From contig CAMVID010000013.1 of assembly GCA_947167445.1 (NCBI GenBank), positions 22,211 through 86,210 on the forward strand: a DNA stretch of 64,000 nucleotides, given 5' to 3'. The notes beneath the pieces are model-generated. The model was not told the DNA's origin, searched no databases, and worked only from the letters and a program-made list of their open reading frames with translations. Below are positions 42,575 to 51,089 of the stretch, in pieces. Position numbers and translations under genes: made by a program. Origin of the DNA: G11 sp947167445 (GTDB lineage Bacteria > Bacillota > Clostridia > Lachnospirales > Lachnospiraceae). The stretch's first letter is position 1. Each line of letters opens with the position of its first letter.

Positions 42575-43093
42575 ATGTACCCTAGAGCGAAACGTTTTGC
42601 GCTAATAGCAATTTTATCGGTGCTTTTAGTCGCGCAATCAGGCTGTATAAGCGAGAATCCAAAGAGCGAAACCGTTTGTCCTTTTAGTCCTCTCACCTTC
42701 GAATCAAAAGTAGAAGACATGGTTTTTACCGAGGGAGAGTCCTACGAGACATACGATTCCATATACAAAGGAACCACCTACACCTATCCCAAGGATTATC
42801 TGGGATACCCCGGGGATGTTAAGTACATGTTCGACGGGGAGGGAAACCTTTGCAATATTTCATGGGCTTACACCAAAGGCGATGCAGATTCCGTCAAGGA
42901 AGTTTACGAAGCCGTTCTTAAGGATACGGAGAGTATCCGCGGTGAGGGAATCAGGGACGACGGCATCGGCAACTACTGCACCATGTGGAAGGGAGGCGCC
43001 GGAAGCGTTGTTTTAAGCGGCGTTCTGACCTCTGACGTGACGGTTATGCAGATAGCCTACATGAGCCCCGATGTTTCTAAACAAACCAAATAA
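42575..43093 (+). CDS. Lipoprotein of unknown function
   Basis: A 172-residue predicted lipoprotein: basic N-terminus, hydrophobic stretch and a lipobox-like AQSGC. The rest is a small globular domain with an unrecognised fold. The ATG at 42575 lies 14 nt after AAGGAA; a LacI-type operator covers codons 4-10. It begins 6 nt after the AraC gene and ends 11 nt before the gatY gene, so it may be co-transcribed with either. The start codon is the least certain point. Confidence 0.55.
   Translation: MYPRAKRFALIAILSVLLVAQSGCISENPKSETVCPFSPLTFESKVEDMVFTEGESYETYDSIYKGTTYTYPKDYLGYPGDVKYMFDGEGNLCNISWAYTKGDADSVKEVYEAVLKDTESIRGEGIRDDGIGNYCTMWKGGAGSVVLSGVLTSDVTVMQIAYMSPDVSKQTK
42584..42603. promoter_or_regulatory. 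LacI-family operator before gatY, overlapping a coding start
   Basis: AGAGCGAAACGTTTTGCGCT matches the 38535 operator in its first 14 bases and keeps imperfect symmetry. A TAAAAT box lies just upstream at 42570, so the repressor could block initiation or elongation toward gatY. Confidence 0.6.
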
Positions 43094-43104
43094 GGAGGTT
43101 TTAT

Positions 43105-43953
43105 ATGGCTTTTGTAACAAGCGAGCAGATGCTCCTTAAAGCAGACAAGGAAGGCTACGCAGTGGGCGCCTTCAATGTAGAGAATATGGAAATGGTTATG
43201 GCAGTAATTAAGGCATGCGAGGAATTAAGTGCCCCTGCCATTCTTCAGACAACCCCTTCAACAGTTAAATATGCAGGACTTGACATGTACCTTGCAAACG
43301 TGGCCGAAGCAGCAAAGAAGGCCAGCGTTCCCATTGCCCTGCACCTTGATCACGGCGACAGCTTCGAGCTTGCAATGCAGGCCTTAAGAACCGGCTACAC
43401 TTCCATAATGATTGACGGTTCAAAGCTTCCCTTCGAGGAGAATATCGCCCTCTCCAAAGCCGTTGCAGACGCCTGCAGACCCTCAGGAATTCCCGTTGAG
43501 GCAGAGCTTGGCAAGGTAGGCGGCAAGGAAGATGACATGAACTGCGACGATCCCGGATACACGGATCCCGCCGACGCCAAAAGATTTGTGGAAGAAACAG
43601 GAATCTCCTCTCTTGCGGTTGCCATCGGAACTGCCCACGGAATATATAAGGGGGAACCCAAGCTTGATTTTGACAGGCTTTCAGAAATAAGAAAGGTTGT
43701 GAACATTCCCCTCGTTCTTCACGGCGCCTCCGGTGTTCCCGATGAGTCCGTAAGGGAATGCATCAGACGAGGAATCAGCAAGGTCAATTTCGCCACAGAA
43801 CTTCGTATCGCTTACTCAGACGGAATCAAGTCCTTCCTCAAAGATAATCCCGACGCTTTCGACCCCAAGAAATATTGCAAAGTTGGAATGGATAAGGTTA
43901 CCGAGCTGGTTAAGAACAAAATCAAAGTCTGCGGTAGCAACGGCAAGGCTTAG
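43105..43953 (+). CDS. gatY: Class II ketose-bisphosphate aldolase, probable tagatose-bisphosphate aldolase catalytic subunit
   Basis: A 282-residue zinc aldolase of the FbaA/GatY family. Zinc histidines are in LHLDHGDSFELA (about 79-90), GTAHGIYKGEP (about 178) and LHGASGVPD (about 210), with the glycine-rich C-terminal NFATELR region. It cleaves a ketohexose bisphosphate to DHAP and glyceraldehyde-3-phosphate. The shorter GatY/KbaY subgroup needs a GatZ partner, which is present at 33579. A housekeeping fructose-bisphosphate role is possible. AAGGAGG precedes ATG 43105. Confidence 0.82.
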   Translation: MAFVTSEQMLLKADKEGYAVGAFNVENMEMVMAVIKACEELSAPAILQTTPSTVKYAGLDMYLANVAEAAKKASVPIALHLDHGDSFELAMQALRTGYTSIMIDGSKLPFEENIALSKAVADACRPSGIPVEAELGKVGGKEDDMNCDDPGYTDPADAKRFVEETGISSLAVAIGTAHGIYKGEPKLDFDRLSEIRKVVNIPLVLHGASGVPDESVRECIRRGISKVNFATELRIAYSDGIKSFLKDNPDAFDPKKYCKVGMDKVTELVKNKIKVCGSNGKA

Positions 43954-44013
43954 TGCCAGTTGGGGACAGGCCCAAATTGCACGGTGCAAAGTGGGGACAG
44001 GCCCAAATTGCAC
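43953..44013 (+). repeat. PAL cluster starting in the gatY stop codon
   Basis: Plus units at 43953-43982 and 43984-44013; the first G is the last base of the TAG stop. The next bases ATCGTCGCACA match the same segment beside the element at 7593-7603. Confidence 0.9.
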
Positions 44014-44054
44014 ATCGTCGCACATAAAAGTCGAGCGCCACTTTGCTAAAAAGA

Positions 44055-44193
44055 ATCGGTGGGTTGATGTTTTACTAAGGTAGACTTTATCGAGCCGTCG
44101 GTACTTAGGTGCTGTTCTTTAGCACCTTATGTACCGCTACGTGCGAGATCTAAGTGCAAACGGGTCTACCGTGTAAAATATCAACCCACCGAT
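44055..44193 (+). ncRNA. Putative structured RNA element, type A copy 2
   Basis: 139 bp, almost identical to copy 1. Here GGTGGG pairs perfectly with CCCACC (copy 1 has CCCGCC, a G-U pair), and the stem continues outward with AAAAAGA/TCTTTTT. It lies 41 nt after a PAL pair and about 100 nt after gatY. Confidence 0.6.
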
Positions 44194-44211
44194 TCTTTTT
44201 GCGAATAGATG

Positions 44212-44430
44212 GTGAAATTTGGGGCCTGTCCCGGATTGTCAACAGATGTCTCAATTGTTGCCTATAGGCATCGAGAAATAACCAAATCCTGATTTCGATG
44301 CTCAAAACGGCCGAAAAGTGGGATTTCAAGCATCGGGATTGAAGAATAGACTAATCTCGGGGCCCGTGAAGTGAAAAATACGCAATTTCGGGCATCGAGA
44401 AATACGGATGAGGCAAATCCCGATGCCGTA
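44212..44430. other. Non-coding stretch with degenerate PAL and GCATCG palindromes
   Basis: A damaged PAL unit (44212-44240) is followed by hairpin-like segments built on GCATCG: 44268-44301 (GCATCGAGAAAT with ATTTCGATGC), one around 44320-44345, and 44391-44428 (GGCATCGAG with CCCGATGCC). No gene is seen. Confidence 0.5.
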
Positions 44431-44455
44431 AGCCGAAAGTAATAGACCCAAACCT

Positions 44456-44481
44456 AAAAGGGGCTCCGGACGGAGCCCCTT
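44456..44481 (-). terminator. Intrinsic terminator of the alpha-galactoside importer operon
   Basis: GGGGCTCCG and CGGAGCCCC pair around TC, followed by TTTT on the minus strand, just after the permease stop. Confidence 0.85.
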
Positions 44482-44486
44482 CACCT

Positions 44487-45311
44487 CTATAGTTTGCCGC
44501 CGGAGGTGGCAATGCCTTCAATGAACTGCTTCTGGAAGATGATGTAGATAACAATCATGGGGACGCAGGAAATAAGCGCAGCCATCATAAGCTCCGGATA
44601 TTTCTGCTGGTACTGTCCGTTCATCTTTGCAAGGGCACTGGCAAGGGTTGTTGCCCTGTTATCGGGGCAGACAATCATGGGCCACATCAGATCCTTGTAG
44701 GCGAACACTGCCGTAAAGATTCCGAGAGCCACCATTGCCGACTTGGTAAGAGGCGCCATTACATAGAGAAAGGTCTTAGGGATATTGCATCCGTCAAGTC
44801 TGGCTGCCTCCTCCAAATCTTTGGGTAATTGCATAAACGCCTGTCGGAGAAGGAAGGTTCCGAAGGCGGTTACAAGGCCCGGGAATAACAGTCCGAAAAG
44901 GGTGTTTGTCATGTGTAGTTTACTAACCATTACGTACTGGGGGATAATGAAAATCTGCACAGGAATCATCATCTGAAGAAGGACGACTCCGAACATGATA
45001 TTCTTGCCCTTAAACTCGAGTCTTGCGAAAGCGTATCCACTTAATGTGGCTGTAAGAACAGCACAGAGGATACGAAGTGCAATCATTCCGAGGGTGTTGG
45101 CGTAGAGTCGTACGAAGTCCATGGCTTTGACTACGTTACTGAAGTTCTGGGTCTGCCATACTGCCGGAACGATTACAAAAGGGTCAATTTGGGTGGTTTC
45201 AGCCGTGGTTTTAAATGCCGTAAGAAACATCCAGACAAAGGGCACTATCATAATGATTGAAACCAGAATAAGTATTAAATATATAACTGCCTGTGATATT
45301 GTTTTCTTCAT
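44487..45311 (-). CDS. Sugar ABC transporter permease (MalG/CUT1 type)
   Basis: A 274-residue membrane protein with six hydrophobic helices. The EAA motif that contacts the ATPase is EEAARLDGCNIPKTFLYVMAPL near residue 185. The C-terminus QFIEGIATSGGKL is typical of MalG-type partners. GGGGGTGC precedes ATG 45311. It works with the adjacent permease and binding protein; the shared CUT1 ATPase is not encoded here, as is common in this group. Confidence 0.9.
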   Translation of the reverse strand: MKKTISQAVIYLILILVSIIMIVPFVWMFLTAFKTTAETTQIDPFVIVPAVWQTQNFSNVVKAMDFVRLYANTLGMIALRILCAVLTATLSGYAFARLEFKGKNIMFGVVLLQMMIPVQIFIIPQYVMVSKLHMTNTLFGLLFPGLVTAFGTFLLRQAFMQLPKDLEEAARLDGCNIPKTFLYVMAPLTKSAMVALGIFTAVFAYKDLMWPMIVCPDNRATTLASALAKMNGQYQQKYPELMMAALISCVPMIVIYIIFQKQFIEGIATSGGKL

Positions 45312-45323
45312 TTACAGCACCCC

Positions 45324-46211
45324 CTACTCGTAATGAACCCACTTCTTCTGTCCAACGAGCTGGAATACAGTGAGAACCATAATCACAGCCAGAAGCACAA
45401 CCACAACGGTTGCGCCGTAGCCCTTCTTGCTTTGCTCGAAGGAGTACTTGTAGAAGAGGTAAACCAAAGATTCCGTCTTCTTCCAGGCAGGGTTGTTAAG
45501 GTCGATCATCATATAAATAAGGTCGAAAACCTGCATGGCCGCAATAATTCTCGTTACAAGAACGAAGAATATTGTGGGCGAAATCAAGGGCACTGTTATA
45601 TTGATAAGCTGGCGCCATCCGTTTGCTCCGTCAAGAGCTGCTGCCTCGTAGTAGTCTCTGGGAACCTCCTGAAGGCCTGCCAGGAAAAGCACCATATTGT
45701 ATCCGAGAACTGACCATATACCGATTACGGCAATGGAGAAAATTGCTATGTCAGGGTTTGAAATCCAATTGACCTTGATTCCGAACACGTTGTTGATAAG
45801 GCCGAAATTGGAATTGTAAAGCCATTTCCAAACCATGGCGATTGCTGCAGGCGCAACAACCATAGGAAGGAAGAAAAGGGTTCTGAAAACGCTTCTTCCC
45901 TTTAGTTTCTTATTAAGAACTACCGCCAGAAGGAGGGCAATTACAATTGAAAAAGGGACCTCCACCAAGGCATATTTAGCTGTATTCCACAAAGCCTGCC
46001 AAACCTCGGTATCCCCCATAACTTTCTTATAATTCGCCATTCCGACGAAAATGTTGCCCTTTCCGAAGTCACCTGTTTTATAAAAGCTTTGCCTTATTGT
46101 GTCAATCATGGGATAGATGTTCAAAACAAAAAGTCCGAGCATTGTCGGAAGAATAAACACCCATCCCCACACAAATTCACTGATTTGTCTGGATGAAGCT
46201 CTCTTCTTCAC
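45324..46211 (-). CDS. Sugar ABC transporter permease (MalF/CUT1 type)
   Basis: A 295-residue membrane protein with six helices and the EAA motif DYYEAAALDGANGWRQLINITVPL near residue 200. The start is taken as GTG 46211, which has AAGGAG 8 nt upstream; a longer frame begins at 46271 but lacks such a site. It lies between the binding protein and the MalG-type gene. Confidence 0.88.
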   Translation of the reverse strand: MKKRASSRQISEFVWGWVFILPTMLGLFVLNIYPMIDTIRQSFYKTGDFGKGNIFVGMANYKKVMGDTEVWQALWNTAKYALVEVPFSIVIALLLAVVLNKKLKGRSVFRTLFFLPMVVAPAAIAMVWKWLYNSNFGLINNVFGIKVNWISNPDIAIFSIAVIGIWSVLGYNMVLFLAGLQEVPRDYYEAAALDGANGWRQLINITVPLISPTIFFVLVTRIIAAMQVFDLIYMMIDLNNPAWKKTESLVYLFYKYSFEQSKKGYGATVVVVLLAVIMVLTVFQLVGQKKWVHYE

Positions 46212-46327
46212 TGGGATTCTCCTTTTCAAATCTAATCTACATGTAAAAATAAGGGCGCGACCGAGGAGCATATCCAGGGTCGCACCCTCTTAATTATCAT
46301 AACATTTAAGAACGATTCAGAGATATA

Positions 46328-47674
46328 TTATTCTTCAGCAAGGTCTGCATTCATCTCTTCTGCGATTTCCTTACAAACCTCATCTACAGGTCTTGCGCCT
46401 GTCCATGCATCCTGAAGCTTCTCAATCATCATATCTTCCCAAACTGTGGTATCTCTTGAGTAAGGTCTGAATACGAGCTTAGCGTCAAGCATCTTCATGT
46501 GGCCGTTAAGGTCGAACATTGAAACGCTGTTAACCCATGCATCAGATGTTCCTTCGTAAGCTGACATTGTAACACCAAGTTCTGCCTGCTTAAGCTGACC
46601 TTCCTTGGAGCAAAGGTGCTCGATAAGAGACCATGCTGCGTCAAGGTTCTTGCCGTTAGCTGCTGCTGCCCAACCAAGTCCGTTGTAGATTGATACACGG
46701 TCTGAAGGATCATTGGTGTAAGGAAGAACCGCTACATCACAGTTTGCTGCTGCGTACTCGTTGTCACGGTATCCTGCAAGCATCCATGAACCGTTGATGG
46801 ACATTGCAACCTTGCCTGCGCAAAGGAGCTCGTTGGGAGCTGTCTCAGAAACAGTTGCAAGATCGGGACATGAACCCTCAGCTACCATATCGGTGAAAAG
46901 CTTAACTGCTTCGATGGACTTGGGATCATCCATACCGGATTTCTTCTTGTCATCGCTGATTACATATCCACCCATTGAATAGATGGTGTTGTAGTAACCT
47001 TCCTGGTTGTTGCCGGGAGCGATTGCATATCCCCAATGGTTCTCGTTGGTGAGCTTCTTAGCGTTCTCTTTGAAGTCTGCCCATGTCCATGTGTCATCGG
47101 GATAAGGAACACCCATCTCATCGAAGATGGTCTTGTTGTACCAAAGAGCGATGGTATCAATATCCTTGGGAACTGCGTACTGCTTACCGTTTGACTGGTA
47201 AAGATTTACAATACCCTGATAGTAGTTGTTAAGATCAATCTTGTCGCTTGCTGCGATTCTGTCAGTAAGGTCAAGGAGAAGATCGTTCTCCATGTACTTC
47301 TGAGCTACGTTAGAGTGCATCCAGAATACATCGGGAAGCTCGCCGCCTGTAGCGCCTGCCTCAAGAAGTGTCCAGTAGTTGTTCCAGTCTACAACCTGAA
47401 TTGTAGCCTTAACGCCTGACTGTGCGCTCCACTCGTCAACGATCTGCTGAAGTCCGGGTCTCTGGCCTTCATCCCAGATAGTAACGGTAAGCTCGCCTTC
47501 TACGCTGCTTCCGATGCTTGTGGGCTCTGATTCCTCAACTGTTGCTGCAGGCTCTTCCTTGGGAGCAGGTTCTGCAGCTGCAGGCTCGGATGTTGATGCA
47601 GTGTTGCCTCCGCAAGCAATCACTGAAAGAGCCGTTACAGCACTTAACAATACAGCTAAAATTTTCTTTTTCAT
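46328..47674 (-). CDS. Sugar-binding lipoprotein (family 1 extracellular solute-binding)
   Basis: A 448-residue lipoprotein with lipobox VIACG, acidic linker to about residue 65, and a type II binding domain with ELTVTIWDEGQRPGLQQIVDEW at its start and the typical SINGSWMLAGY and GLGWAAAANGKN motifs. Next to an alpha-galactosidase, it probably binds raffinose, melibiose or stachyose-type sugars. TAGGAGG precedes ATG 47674. Its own upstream region carries a site shared with the alpha-galactosidase promoter. Confidence 0.87.
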   Translation of the reverse strand: MKKKILAVLLSAVTALSVIACGGNTASTSEPAAAEPAPKEEPAATVEESEPTSIGSSVEGELTVTIWDEGQRPGLQQIVDEWSAQSGVKATIQVVDWNNYWTLLEAGATGGELPDVFWMHSNVAQKYMENDLLLDLTDRIAASDKIDLNNYYQGIVNLYQSNGKQYAVPKDIDTIALWYNKTIFDEMGVPYPDDTWTWADFKENAKKLTNENHWGYAIAPGNNQEGYYNTIYSMGGYVISDDKKKSGMDDPKSIEAVKLFTDMVAEGSCPDLATVSETAPNELLCAGKVAMSINGSWMLAGYRDNEYAAANCDVAVLPYTNDPSDRVSIYNGLGWAAAANGKNLDAAWSLIEHLCSKEGQLKQAELGVTMSAYEGTSDAWVNSVSMFDLNGHMKMLDAKLVFRPYSRDTTVWEDMMIEKLQDAWTGARPVDEVCKEIAEEMNADLAEE

Positions 47675-47771
47675 AAATTGTAACCTCCTAGTTTGAATCG
47701 GTTTCCCTCCGCGCTGATTGCACCTTAATCATAAGCAATCAGCCCATATCTGCATATGGTATTTCGTGTAG

Positions 47772-47792
47772 TTTTGATGTCATTTTGTGACT
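47772..47792. promoter_or_regulatory. Shared AraC-type site upstream of the binding protein
   Basis: TTTTGATGTCATTTTGTGAC occurs here and, with three substitutions in the centre, at 50107-50127. It lies about 98-118 nt before the binding-protein start. Confidence 0.6.
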
Positions 47793-47802
47793 TCAGTTTC
47801 GC

Positions 47803-50001
47803 TTATACTTCTTCAATAATCGTGACGAAAGAGTCGTAATCCTTGGAAATTGTAAAGCCTCTGTCGTAGAATTCCGAAAGAGTTATTCCCATATTCATAA
47901 GCTCATCGCCGTAGTATGTTTTGCCCTCCATCCGATACTCTTTATCAGGATCAAGACCGGCAAGTTTTAGGAATCCGGGAAGTGCATTTACGTTGGATCT
48001 CAAACAATAGAATCCCACAACAGCCTTCTTCTTATCCTCTGATACCACCATCCATGCTGCCTGGTCATTCTCGAAGGGCGATCTGAGTCTGTAGAAATCT
48101 CCAAACTGAATCAGCGCTCTGTTTTCCTTCATGAACTCAACCTGCTTTTTGACAAGTTCGAATTCCTCATCGGAAATCTCATTAAGATCAAGCTCGTAAC
48201 CAAAGGTGCCAAAGTAAGCAACGTTGGCTCTGATATCAAGAGGAGTCGTCCTTCCTGTCTGCTGATTGGGCACCGCCGAAACGTGAGACCCAATGGAAAC
48301 AATGGGATATCCAAAGCTTGTTCCGTACTGGATTCTTATTCTGTCAATGGCATCGGAGTTGTCTGAGCACCAGGCCTGAGGCGCATAATAAAGCATTCCT
48401 GCGTCGAACCTGTTGCCTCCCGATGAGCATGATTCAAACAAAATATCAGGGAAGGCCTTTATAAGTCTGGAATAAAGGCTGTAGACTCCAAGGACGTACT
48501 TGTGCGCCACCATGCCCTGTCTCTCTGCAGGGGTATCAACGCTGAACACCTCGGTGAGAGCTCTGTTCATGTCCCACTTGATGTAGTCTATCTTGGAACC
48601 CTTGATCACCTTATGGAGCATTCCGTAAATGTAATCCACCACTTCTTCTCTGGAGAAATCCAGCACCAGCTGATGTCTTCCGAGAGAGGATTTCCTGCCG
48701 GGAACAGAAAGCACCCAGTCGGGGTGGCGTCTGTAGAGATTACTGTTGGGATTAACCATCTCAGGCTCAATCCAGAATCCGAATTTAAGGCCTAAAGTAT
48801 TGATTTTACGAGACAATCCCGCCATGCCCTGAGGGAGCTTCTTGGGATTTTCCACCCAGTCACCAAGGCCCGCAAAGTCATCGTTTCTCTCTCCGAACCA
48901 TCCGTCGTCAAGGACGAAAAGTTCGATTCCGGCATCCTTTGCCTTGGAAGCTATTTTAAGAATGCTCTCCTCCGTGAAGTCCATATATGTGGCTTCCCAG
49001 TTGTTATTAAGAATAGGTCTGGGGGTGTTCTTCCACTTCCCTCTGACCAAATGATTGTTGTATAGCTTGTGATAGGTCTGGCTAAGGTCGTTAAGTCCTC
49101 TGTCCGTCATGGCAATAACCACTTCCGGAGTCTCAAAGCACTCGTCCTTTTCCAATGGCCAGCAGAATCTGTCAGGGTTAATACCCATAACAAATCTCAG
49201 TCTTCCATGGGTACTTCCGTCGGCCAGGGCAATAAAGTTGCCGCTGTATACGAAGGAAAAACCGATGGCCTCTCCCATAAAATCATCTGTTCCCGGTCGC
49301 TTCAAAATTACAAAGGGATTCTGGTTGGCACTTGAGGCACCACGCCTTGAATCGATGTAAGTTACGCCGGTTGAAAGTTTCTTGATCTCAGGGATTCTCT
49401 CCCTTGCCCAGGCTCCGGAGAACTGCATCCATTCGTAGTTCTGGTCCGGAAAATCAAGGCATGCGGAAAGGGCTCTTGTTAATTTAACCTTGGAATTACC
49501 CACATTCTTAAATTTGGCATGTCTCGCAACAACCGGATAGCCTTCGAAAATGGTGTAGTACAAAACCAGTTCCATTCCCGCCAGTGTATCTGCGAGGGTA
49601 ACCTCCAGAGTCATGGCTTCCGTCTTGTCGGCATAGGTTGCGGGCAGCCCTTTGATTTCCTTTTTCCCTTGGGAAATTCTATGGCTTTTGTATACGAAAT
49701 TACTGATTCTTGAGCCGTTGGCCATCTCAACTTCAAAGGCCTGAGCGCCAAAATCCGTGGTTCCGAAGGAAGGATATTCCTGGCAGTTAAGCTCCATTGA
49801 ATAGCTTTCTGTATCGGCATCCACCACCACATTAGGCATTCCCATACGGAAAAGGACATAGGAGAAATCGGCTCTGTCATGGATTCTTTTTCCAAAGTAC
49901 AGATTGGCAAGTTCCCCACTTGGAGCGACTCCTATGATATAGCTGAGCCTGTCATTATATAAATGAAACTGCTCCGATGTCTTATTCCATACAATGTTCA
50001 T
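47803..50001 (-). CDS. Alpha-galactosidase, GH36 (RafA/AgaN type)
   Basis: A 732-residue cytoplasmic enzyme of the long GH36 form: N-terminal beta-sandwich, (beta/alpha)8 barrel and C-terminal sheet domain. The nucleophile aspartate is in YIKWDMNR near residue 475, the acid/base aspartate in WCSDNSDA near residue 546, and the substrate-site CSSGGNRFD is between. FVLDDGWFGERNDD is also characteristic. GAAAGGG precedes ATG 50001. It hydrolyses imported alpha-galactosides; the importer genes lie downstream and the AraC regulator upstream. Confidence 0.92.
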   Translation of the reverse strand: MNIVWNKTSEQFHLYNDRLSYIIGVAPSGELANLYFGKRIHDRADFSYVLFRMGMPNVVVDADTESYSMELNCQEYPSFGTTDFGAQAFEVEMANGSRISNFVYKSHRISQGKKEIKGLPATYADKTEAMTLEVTLADTLAGMELVLYYTIFEGYPVVARHAKFKNVGNSKVKLTRALSACLDFPDQNYEWMQFSGAWARERIPEIKKLSTGVTYIDSRRGASSANQNPFVILKRPGTDDFMGEAIGFSFVYSGNFIALADGSTHGRLRFVMGINPDRFCWPLEKDECFETPEVVIAMTDRGLNDLSQTYHKLYNNHLVRGKWKNTPRPILNNNWEATYMDFTEESILKIASKAKDAGIELFVLDDGWFGERNDDFAGLGDWVENPKKLPQGMAGLSRKINTLGLKFGFWIEPEMVNPNSNLYRRHPDWVLSVPGRKSSLGRHQLVLDFSREEVVDYIYGMLHKVIKGSKIDYIKWDMNRALTEVFSVDTPAERQGMVAHKYVLGVYSLYSRLIKAFPDILFESCSSGGNRFDAGMLYYAPQAWCSDNSDAIDRIRIQYGTSFGYPIVSIGSHVSAVPNQQTGRTTPLDIRANVAYFGTFGYELDLNEISDEEFELVKKQVEFMKENRALIQFGDFYRLRSPFENDQAAWMVVSEDKKKAVVGFYCLRSNVNALPGFLKLAGLDPDKEYRMEGKTYYGDELMNMGITLSEFYDRGFTISKDYDSFVTIIEEV

Positions 50002-50106
50002 TAATAAAACCCTTTCAAAAACAAAAGTTAATCTGAAAATGCAATCAGTCTAGAGTATCTTCAGTATAGCCAAATTTCACCTTTACACTAATGGCAGCAT
50101 TTGATT

Positions 50107-50127
50107 TTTTGATGTCAAAATGTGACT
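50107..50127. promoter_or_regulatory. Shared AraC-type site upstream of the alpha-galactosidase
   Basis: TTTTGATGTCAAAATGTGAC lies 106-126 nt before the alpha-galactosidase start, the same distance as the matching site before the binding-protein gene, and in the region shared with the divergent AraC gene. Confidence 0.6.
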
Positions 50128-50214
50128 GAATTCTCATTTTAGTAGTGCAATTATTACGCAACATGATAGAATACAGTTGTAGCATTGGTTCATTATATTG
50201 GGGAGAGATTACAT

Positions 50215-51078
50215 ATGCCACAAGAATTAGGTCTGGAAGGATGCGATTTCTGCAAATTCGTCAACTACGAAGATTCAGACGATTTTTACCTGTATGAAAT
50301 GGGGACCTGCAAATGCAAGCCCCTCTATTCCTATACCCATCTGGTGAAGAACCGCATCATCATTCATTTCGTATTAAACGGTAAGGGAATCCTTAAGATT
50401 AACGGCAAGACGTATGACGTGGGCCCTCACCAGGTCTTTCTTATTCCATCAGACACCAAAACTTTCTATCAGGCGGACAAGGATGACCCCTGGGAATACG
50501 CATGGTTTCACATCGGCGGCCCGAAGATTCCTCTGATTCTCAAGGAGGCCGGACTCACGCCATCAAACCCTGTGTACACTCCCATGGCCTGCGCCGACAA
50601 GATTGAGACTCTGGTCTGGGACATAATGGAAAACAACTCCAGGCAGTACTACTGCATCGGCACCCTCTACCAGATTTTGGGCTACATGATAGAGAATTCC
50701 AAAGCAAAACAAGATGACACCTTCGACGATTCGCTTCTCTACGTCAAAAATGTCATCTCGTATATACAGTTGAAATATACAGAGCCTGTTAAAATCGAAA
50801 AGATCGCAGCTTCTCTCGGACTTAACAGAAGCTATCTCACCAGGCTTTTTAAGGAAGCCACCGGGTATTCGCCTCAGGAATACCTTCTGACCTATCGAAT
50901 GAAGATGGCCATGAAAATGCTTTCGGAGAACGTCCTGAGCATTTCCGAGATTGCCACAGCCGTGGGCTATGGCGACACCTTCACCTTCTCCAAGGCCTTC
51001 AAGCGCCACTTCGGGAAGTCCCCTTCGGAATACAGGGGCACCGACTACAGCATGGCTCCCGGCATGACCGGGCGGTGA
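50215..51078 (+). CDS. AraC-family regulator, MsmR-like
   Basis: A 287-residue regulator. The N-terminal sugar-binding domain has the metal-free cupin motif FVLNGKGILKINGKTYDVGPHQVFLI and EYAWFHIGG, typical of AraC proteins that control raffinose and multiple-sugar genes. The C-terminal helix-turn-helix pair is IEKIAASLGLNRSYLTRLFKE and ISEIATAVGYGDTFTFSKAFKRHFG. ATG 50215 has GGGGAGAG 5 nt upstream. It is divergent from the alpha-galactosidase and probably activates both transcripts through the shared 21 bp site. Confidence 0.87.
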   Translation: MPQELGLEGCDFCKFVNYEDSDDFYLYEMGTCKCKPLYSYTHLVKNRIIIHFVLNGKGILKINGKTYDVGPHQVFLIPSDTKTFYQADKDDPWEYAWFHIGGPKIPLILKEAGLTPSNPVYTPMACADKIETLVWDIMENNSRQYYCIGTLYQILGYMIENSKAKQDDTFDDSLLYVKNVISYIQLKYTEPVKIEKIAASLGLNRSYLTRLFKEATGYSPQEYLLTYRMKMAMKMLSENVLSISEIATAVGYGDTFTFSKAFKRHFGKSPSEYRGTDYSMAPGMTGR

Positions 51079-51089
51079 TGTGCTCCAAT

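Noticed and set aside
46211..46271. 20-residue N-terminal extension of the MalF-type permease
   Set aside because: The upstream ATG has no ribosome site, whereas GTG 46211 has AAGGAG at good spacing.
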